Of a stretch of DNA of 18,250 bases, positions 14,659 through 18,250 are shown piece by piece. Below the pieces are notes generated by a model. The model was not told the origin of the DNA and did no database searches. It was given only the letters and a program-made list of their open reading frames with translations. Source of the stretch: Phycisphaerales bacterium UBA7812 (GTDB taxonomy: Bacteria; Planctomycetota; Phycisphaerae; Phycisphaerales; UBA1924); NCBI GenBank assembly GCA_002480345.1, contig DLBY01000012.1, forward strand, positions 2,664 through 20,913. The letters run 5' to 3'. Positions within the stretch are counted from its first letter, which is position 1, and each line of letters opens with the position of its first letter. Both the position numbers and the translations under genes were made by a program.

Positions 14659-14687
14659 ACAAGGGTTACTCAACCAGGAGGATTGCC

Positions 14688-14870
14688 ATGAACAAGCTCT
14701 CGACGATCGCCAAGCGGTTCATCAAGGAGGACGACGGTCTTGAGACGATCGAGTATGCCGTGATGACGGCCCTCATCGTCGCCGGCCTCGTTGCCGCCCT
14801 CGGCGCCCTTTCGGGCGCCATCACGGGCCGCTTCGGCGCTGTCCAGACCACCGTCGACGGGATTACCTAA
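14688..14870 (+). CDS. flp: Flp major pilin prepilin
   Basis: This is a 60-residue Flp-type prepilin, the subunit of the Tad pilus fibre. The leader has the processing site G17|L18-E-T-I-E22-Y23, the exact G/XXXXEY motif of Flp pilins, including the conserved Glu-Tyr pair. Cleavage by the prepilin peptidase TadV (encoded next) would leave a 43-residue mature pilin. The hydrophobic segment AVMTALIVAGLVAALGAL (24-41) is the helix that packs in the fibre and sits in the membrane before assembly. The ATG (14688-14690) has AGGAGG 6 bases upstream, one of the best ribosome sites in the window; an in-frame start at 14586 lacks one. Only one flp copy is present. It has its own terminator 78 bases downstream, consistent with strong separate expression. 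Confidence 0.96.
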   Translation: MNKLSTIAKRFIKEDDGLETIEYAVMTALIVAGLVAALGALSGAITGRFGAVQTTVDGIT

Positions 14871-14948
14871 TCCACGACGCGTCGGGCGGCGGGCGCGCAC
14901 CTGAAAGCGGTGCTCACCCGCGGCGTGCCCGCCCCCGACGCCACCACC

Positions 14949-14983
14949 GCACCCGCGGCCTTCCCGGCCGCGGGTGCTTTTGT
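14949..14983 (+). terminator. Intrinsic terminator after flp
   Basis: GCACCCGCGGCC (14949-14960) and GGCCGCGGGTGC (14966-14977) form a perfect 12-base-pair stem with loop TTCCC, followed by TTTTGT. It is the strongest terminator in the window. It stands between the pilin and the prepilin peptidase and would make the short pilin message far more abundant than the read-through. Confidence 0.9.
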
Positions 14984-15006
14984 AAGCGGGTTTCTGAAGG
15001 AGCATC

Positions 15007-15585
15007 ATGTTCGACGCACTCCCCATCCCCGATCCGACCGCGGCGCCCTACGCCTGGGCGGTTGTGATGGTCGCCTGTGCGATCGGGTGCGTCACGGACC
15101 TTCGCGCCCGCCGACTCCCGAACGCGATGACGCTCCCCCTCTGGATCACCGGGCTCGTCTTCGCGAGCGCTACAGGAGGGGCCGCGGGCTTCGCGGGCGC
15201 GTTCGCCGCATCGGTCCTGCTCGCGATCCCCTATGTCATCCTGTTCATCTGCGCCGGGGGCGGCGCGGGAGACGCGAAGATGATGGCGGGCATCGGCGCC
15301 TGGCTCGGTCTCACCCAGGGCGTCTACGCGCTCGTCGTCATCGCCCTCGTGGGCGGGATCGTCGGCATCGCCTGGAGCCTCTGCAACGGCTCGGCGATCG
15401 GCCTCGTCATCAGGCTCCGCACGGCACTCAACGGCGCAATCGGTCTCGCCTACGGCAGGCTCACCCCCGCCGAGTGCCTCGCCTTCATGCCTCCCGCGGG
15501 GGGATCGGCACGCATTCCCTACGGCCTTGCGATCTGCCTCGGATCCATGGTCGCATTCGGAGGAGCTCTCCAATGGCACGCATGA
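15007..15585 (+). CDS. tadV: Prepilin peptidase TadV/CpaA (type IV, A24 family)
   Basis: This is a 192-residue integral membrane aspartyl peptidase that cuts Flp prepilin and the TadE-type pseudopilins on the cytoplasmic side. The two catalytic aspartates are visible: D31 in CVTDLRARRLPN and D89 in the GxGD motif GAGDAKMM. About five to six membrane helices are present. It lacks the N-terminal methylase domain of PilD enzymes, as is normal for the short TadV/CpaA group. The ATG at 15007 has AAGGAG 4 bases upstream. The end overlaps the tadE start by 13 bases. The stretch between the flp terminator and this gene (14984-15006) is too short for an obvious separate promoter, so read-through may drive it. 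Confidence 0.93.
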   Translation: MFDALPIPDPTAAPYAWAVVMVACAIGCVTDLRARRLPNAMTLPLWITGLVFASATGGAAGFAGAFAASVLLAIPYVILFICAGGGAGDAKMMAGIGAWLGLTQGVYALVVIALVGGIVGIAWSLCNGSAIGLVIRLRTALNGAIGLAYGRLTPAECLAFMPPAGGSARIPYGLAICLGSMVAFGGALQWHA

Positions 15586-15971
15586 AAAAGCAACACGCGC
15601 GGCGCGGCATCTCGATCGTCGAGGGCGCGTTCATGATCCCCATCCTGATCATGCTCATCTTCGGCGCCATCGAATTCGGGTCGCTGCTGCACATGCGCCA
15701 CACGATGCTGCACGCGGCCCGCGAGGCCGCCCGGACCATGGCGGTCGAGGACGGCACCGCCGCGCAGGCGATCGCGGTCGCGAACAACATTCTCCCGTCG
15801 GGCAACCTCGACTTCGATGTCGATGCCCAGCTGCTGCAGGCGGACCAGTTCGCTCAGGATGTCCAGGTGCAGATCAGCGTGCCCATGACACAGGCCGCGC
15901 TGGGGGACATGTTCGGCTTCTTCGGCACCCGCGCGATGAGCGTGCAGGTGACCATGCGGAGCGAGCAGTAA
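15573..15971 (+). CDS. tadE: TadE-like pseudopilin
   Basis: This is a 132-residue single-helix protein of the TadE family, a minor pilin-like component. RRG|ISIVEGA (10-19) looks like a prepilin cut site with Glu at +5, followed by the membrane helix FMIPILIMLIFGAIEFGSLL (20-39) and the conserved HAAREAARTMA (47-57). It is presumably cleaved by the TadV encoded just upstream. Two starts are possible. The ATG at 15573 has GGAGGAG 7 bases upstream and gives a 13-base overlap with tadV. The ATG at 15582 gives the classic ATGA overlap but lies 16 bases from that site. The first is preferred; the difference is only three residues. Confidence 0.9.
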   Translation: MARMKKQHARRGISIVEGAFMIPILIMLIFGAIEFGSLLHMRHTMLHAAREAARTMAVEDGTAAQAIAVANNILPSGNLDFDVDAQLLQADQFAQDVQVQISVPMTQAALGDMFGFFGTRAMSVQVTMRSEQ

Positions 15972-16005
15972 GTTGAGGACGCGTCGAGGCGGAAGGAGAG
16001 CCAAG

Positions 16006-17496
16006 ATGCTCAAGGACCCCATCATTCATCGAGTTCCGCGCCGGGAGACCCGTCCCTGCGATGAGCCCGGAAGCGGGCGTCGCCCGCGTCGCCCGCGCAC
16101 GAGACGCGGCATCACAACGATCTGGGGCCTCGCCTCGATCGGGCTGTTGCTCACCGTCGCGGCGGTCGTCGTCGACGGCGCCATGCTCTACGGTGCGCAC
16201 GCGGACCTCCAGAACGCCGCGGACTCCGCCGCTCTTGCCGGCGGACGCGTGATGGCGGTCGATCCCGATTACGCCAGGCAGCTTGCGGTCGAGTACGGCG
16301 CGAAGAACACCGCCGCCGGGAGCCCCGTCGCGATCGCCAGCGAGGATGTCGAGATCGGGCGGTGGGACAAGGACATGCGGACCTTCACCCCCGTCGCGCC
16401 GAGCGAAGAGCATCTCGCCGACGCGATCCAGGTCACCGCGGGGCTGACCGAGGATTCGGGCAACCCCCTCCGCATGGCCTTCGCCCAGGTCTTCGGAGAG
16501 GGCGAGGCGGATGTCGTCGCCCGCGCGACCGCGGTCTACAAGCCGCGCGACATCGTCGTCGTGCTCGACCTGTCCGGCTCGATGAACTACGACAGCCAGA
16601 TCCGGCACATCCCCTTCCTCGGCCAAGCCGCCGTGGAGGCGAATCTCCAGCAGATCTGGACCGAGCTCGGCGCCAACACCTACGGCAACATGGGCTTCAC
16701 GCCGACTTATATCTTCTATACCGAGATGTGGTATGTCCGCGCCATCCTCGGCCTCGACGGCGTTCCCTACCCCTACCCCAGCGGTTCCTGGGACGATTAC
16801 ATCCTCTATGTCCAGCGCGACAACGCGATCATCAACAACGGGTACCAGAACCGCTACGGCGGGCTGACCTTCGTCAACTACCTGCTCGACCGGCAGCGCA
16901 GCGCGAGCCAGACCCCCGACCTGTGGCAGGTGAGCGCCCAGCCCCTCACGGCGGTGAAGAACGCGGTCGATCTCTTCCTGGACTATGTCGAAGTCGCCGC
17001 GACCGAGGACCGCATCGGTCTCGCGATCTACACCGGTCCGGGCGGCGCGGGCCTGCTCGAGCACGCCCTGACCGATGACATGGACGCGCTGCGGACCATC
17101 ACCTGGCAGCGCCAGGCGGGGCACTACACCGGCTCGACCAACATCGGCGGCGGCATCGAGACCGGACGCCTCGAACTCGACGCGAACGGACGCCAGGGCG
17201 CGCAGAAGACGCTCGTCCTGCTCACCGACGGCGTCGCGAACCTCCCGGGCAGCGCCTCGGAAGCCCGCGGCTTCGCGCTCGACCAGGCGCAGTACGCCGC
17301 GAACTCCAACTACGCGATCGCCGCGATCAGCCTCGGGGCGAATGTGGACACCGACCTGATGCAGCAGATCGCCGACACGACCGGGGGCGTCCACTTCCAT
17401 GTCCCCGGAGGCCAGACCGTGGCGGACTACGAAGCGGACCTCACCGATGTCTTCCGACAGATCGCGCGGGAGCGCCCGCTGCGCCTTGTGCGGTAA
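16006..17496 (+). CDS. tadG: TadG-like protein with von Willebrand A domain
   Basis: This is a 496-residue protein. A basic N-terminus (1-34) precedes RRGITTIWGLASIGLLLTV (33-51), the TadG-like N-terminal membrane helix, and then the conserved HADLQNAADSAALAGG, all typical of the Tad-associated TadG N-terminal domain. A VWA domain follows with a complete metal site (MIDAS): D188-L-S190-G-S192, T378 in GSTNIGGGIE, and D408 in LLTDG. Between the first MIDAS part and the rest lies an unusual aromatic-rich insertion of about 115 residues (194-312). TadG proteins are thought to be surface or periplasmic pilus accessories that bind ligands or the pilus. The ATG at 16006 has AAGGAG 7 bases upstream; a TTG at 15973 lacks one. 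The stop is followed by a terminator. Confidence 0.9.
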   Translation: MLKDPIIHRVPRRETRPCDEPGSGRRPRRPRTRRGITTIWGLASIGLLLTVAAVVVDGAMLYGAHADLQNAADSAALAGGRVMAVDPDYARQLAVEYGAKNTAAGSPVAIASEDVEIGRWDKDMRTFTPVAPSEEHLADAIQVTAGLTEDSGNPLRMAFAQVFGEGEADVVARATAVYKPRDIVVVLDLSGSMNYDSQIRHIPFLGQAAVEANLQQIWTELGANTYGNMGFTPTYIFYTEMWYVRAILGLDGVPYPYPSGSWDDYILYVQRDNAIINNGYQNRYGGLTFVNYLLDRQRSASQTPDLWQVSAQPLTAVKNAVDLFLDYVEVAATEDRIGLAIYTGPGGAGLLEHALTDDMDALRTITWQRQAGHYTGSTNIGGGIETGRLELDANGRQGAQKTLVLLTDGVANLPGSASEARGFALDQAQYAANSNYAIAAISLGANVDTDLMQQIADTTGGVHFHVPGGQTVADYEADLTDVFRQIARERPLRLVR

Positions 17497-17527
17497 GCAC
17501 CCGCGCCCAACCGATGAGCACCCAACG

Positions 17528-17553
17528 AGCGGTCCCCCACGGGACCGCTTTTT
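17528..17553 (+). terminator. Intrinsic terminator of the tadV-tadE-tadG unit
   Basis: AGCGGTCCC (17528-17536) and GGGACCGCT (17541-17549) form a perfect 9-base-pair stem with a 4-base loop (CCAC), running straight into TTTTT. It lies 31 bases after the tadG stop, in the short gap between convergent genes. No T run exists on the minus side, so it serves the plus strand. Confidence 0.88.
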
Positions 17554-17575
17554 CGTGACGCCTCACGCAAGAGAA

Positions 17576-17932
17576 TCACCCAGCAAGAGATATCAAGACC
17601 CGGAAAATCCCGACGATCAGCGCCAAGACGAGGCTCGCCGCGGCGAGACCGAGACCGAACCCGAACCCGAGCTCGAACGCCTTCCCGATCCCCCAGTGGG
17701 TCCCGCGCTGCCGAGGGAGGACCGGGCGCGGCCAGCTCTCGCGGTGCCTCGCGGCGCGTGGTGTGCGCACCTCGTTCTCGGTCGCGGCCTCCGGCGCGAC
17801 AACCTCGACGCGCGTCGTGTTCACGAGCCCGAATCGGACCGCCTCGTTGCGCGCGACCGCTTCGCTGTCGCACTCGATATCGACGCTCGTCTCGCTGCCG
17901 TCACCGCGCTTTCCAAAGACCCTGAAGATCAC
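17576..17932 (-). CDS. Unrecognised 118-residue tail-anchored protein
   Basis: I do not recognise this family. Residues 1-47 look like a small soluble alpha-beta domain (IFRVFGKRGDGSETSVDIE, then SEAVARNEAVRFGL, then TRVEVV). Residues 48-80 are an Arg/Pro-rich linker, and residues 84-115 include one long glycine-rich membrane helix near the C-terminus (ELGFGFGLGLAAASLVLALI). The protein would be held in the membrane by its C-terminus with the small domain in the cytoplasm, although the opposite cannot be excluded. The GTG at 17930-17932 has GGGGAGGAG 6 bases upstream and was chosen over a TTG seven codons earlier, which would start inside that ribosome site. It follows the CoA-transferase subunit by 24 bases and is likely co-transcribed with it, not with the Tad genes. 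Confidence 0.7.
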   Translation of the reverse strand: MIFRVFGKRGDGSETSVDIECDSEAVARNEAVRFGLVNTTRVEVVAPEAATENEVRTPRAARHRESWPRPVLPRQRGTHWGIGKAFELGFGFGLGLAAASLVLALIVGIFRVLISLAG

Positions 17933-17956
17933 GATCCACTCCTCCCCGCTCAACCG

Positions 17957-18250
17957 TCAGAGCGTGATCTCTTCTGGCTCGCCCTCCACCACGATCTCCG
18001 CCTCGGTTTTCGACTTCACCTCGTCAACCGAAACGCCCGGCGCGAGTTCGGCGAGACGGAACCGGTGCCGATCGCGGTCCATCTCCAGCACGCACAGATC
18101 CGTGATGATCATGTCCACGCACGCCTTGCCGGTCAGCGGGAGCGAGCACTCCTTGACGATCTTCGCGTCGCCCTTCTTCGAGCAGTGCTCCATCGCGACG
18201 ACGACTTTCTTGACGCCCGCGACGAGGTCCATCGCGCCGCCCATGCCCTT
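17957..18250 (-). CDS. scoB: 3-oxoacid CoA-transferase subunit B, C-terminal part
   Basis: These are the last 97 residues of the beta subunit of a succinyl-CoA:3-oxoacid (or acetate-type) CoA-transferase; the gene enters from the right window edge. The signature stretch GMGGAMDLVAGVKKVVVAMEH is followed by KIVKECSLPLTGKACVDMIITDLCVLE and then LAELAPGVSVDEVKSKTEAE, all typical of ScoB/AtoA-type C-termini. The enzyme moves CoA between succinyl-CoA and a 3-oxo acid, such as acetoacetate, in ketone body or short-chain acid use. The catalytic Glu lies in the missing N-terminal part. The exact acid preference cannot be told from this end. The alpha subunit would be expected just upstream, outside the window. 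Confidence 0.93.
   Translation of the reverse strand, partial: KGMGGAMDLVAGVKKVVVAMEHCSKKGDAKIVKECSLPLTGKACVDMIITDLCVLEMDRDRHRFRLAELAPGVSVDEVKSKTEAEIVVEGEPEEITL

Larger units (their letters stand above)
14356..14687 (+). other. 332-base gap before flp: terminator and long pilin leader
   Basis: The gap holds the terminator of the preceding gene (14394-14420), a somewhat AT-richer stretch (about 14450-14500) without a clear promoter match, a small hairpin TCCGT/ACGGA (14543-14556), the second copy of the leader motif (14586-14599) and two hairpins (14616-14630 and 14639-14658) before the pilin ribosome site. The flp promoter must lie here, as a terminator closes the unit upstream, but I cannot pin it down. 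Confidence 0.6.

Noticed and set aside
14586..14687. An in-frame 34-residue extension of the Flp pilin beginning at 14586.
   Set aside because: It has no ribosome site, runs through two leader hairpins, and the ATG at 14688 with AGGAGG gives a normal Flp leader peptide.
15973..16005. A TTG start for the tadG-like gene at 15973.
   Set aside because: It would begin one base after the tadE stop without a ribosome site; the ATG at 16006 has AAGGAG at proper spacing.
15874..17400. A minus-strand frame open for about 508 codons opposite tadG.
   Set aside because: It mirrors the clearly identified tadG gene, has no ribosome site or recognisable domain, and is a GC-bias artefact.
17933..17953. A TTG start for the tail-anchored protein at 17953.
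   Set aside because: The ribosome site GGGGAGGAG lies inside that longer version; the GTG at 17932 is correctly spaced from it.

Overview
The window is high-GC bacterial DNA in which the real genes fill nearly all the sequence. The organism is most likely a diderm: there are two lipoproteins with clear lipoboxes and an outer-membrane secretin. The protein families and the general style suggest a planctomycete-like bacterium, perhaps of the Phycisphaerae. That placement is an inference from the proteins, not proof. No rRNA, tRNA, CRISPR array, transposase or prophage gene was seen.

Left block, 1-4679, minus strand: acyl-CoA metabolism. An AMP-forming acyl-CoA synthetase is followed by the small (non-catalytic) and large (catalytic, cut by the window edge) subunits of adenosylcobalamin-dependent methylmalonyl-CoA mutase. 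The two mutase genes overlap by four bases. At the far right edge (17957-18250, minus) is the C-terminal end of a 3-oxoacid CoA-transferase subunit B, followed by a small tail-anchored protein of unknown function.

Centre, 5095-17496: a complete-looking Tad/Flp (tight adherence) type IV pilus locus in two divergent arms. The minus arm, read from 13606 down to 5095, is cpaB (pilot/periplasmic), cpaC (secretin), cpaE (localisation ATPase-like), cpaF (motor ATPase), tadB and tadC (inner-membrane platform), a CpaD-like lipoprotein and a TadD-like TPR lipoprotein. The plus arm, 13975-17496, is a small unrecognised three-helix membrane protein, the flp major pilin, the prepilin peptidase tadV/cpaA, a TadE pseudopilin and a TadG-like protein with a von Willebrand A domain. 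Together these would make, process, energise, anchor and export an Flp pilus.

Regulation that can be seen: the 368-base divergent region holds a compact palindrome and, on the plus strand, a series of RNA-like hairpins. Two of these are capped by stable tetraloop types (cUCCGg and GAAA), which points to a structured plus-strand leader. A 14-base motif (one mismatch) recurs in front of the first two plus genes, the small membrane protein and flp. Clear hairpin-plus-T-run terminators follow the small membrane protein gene, flp and tadG. The plus arm is therefore cut into three separately terminated units, with the pilin on its own. The items most worth a second look are the structured leader with its shared motif, the unknown 126-residue membrane protein, and the roughly 115-residue aromatic-rich insertion inside the TadG VWA domain.
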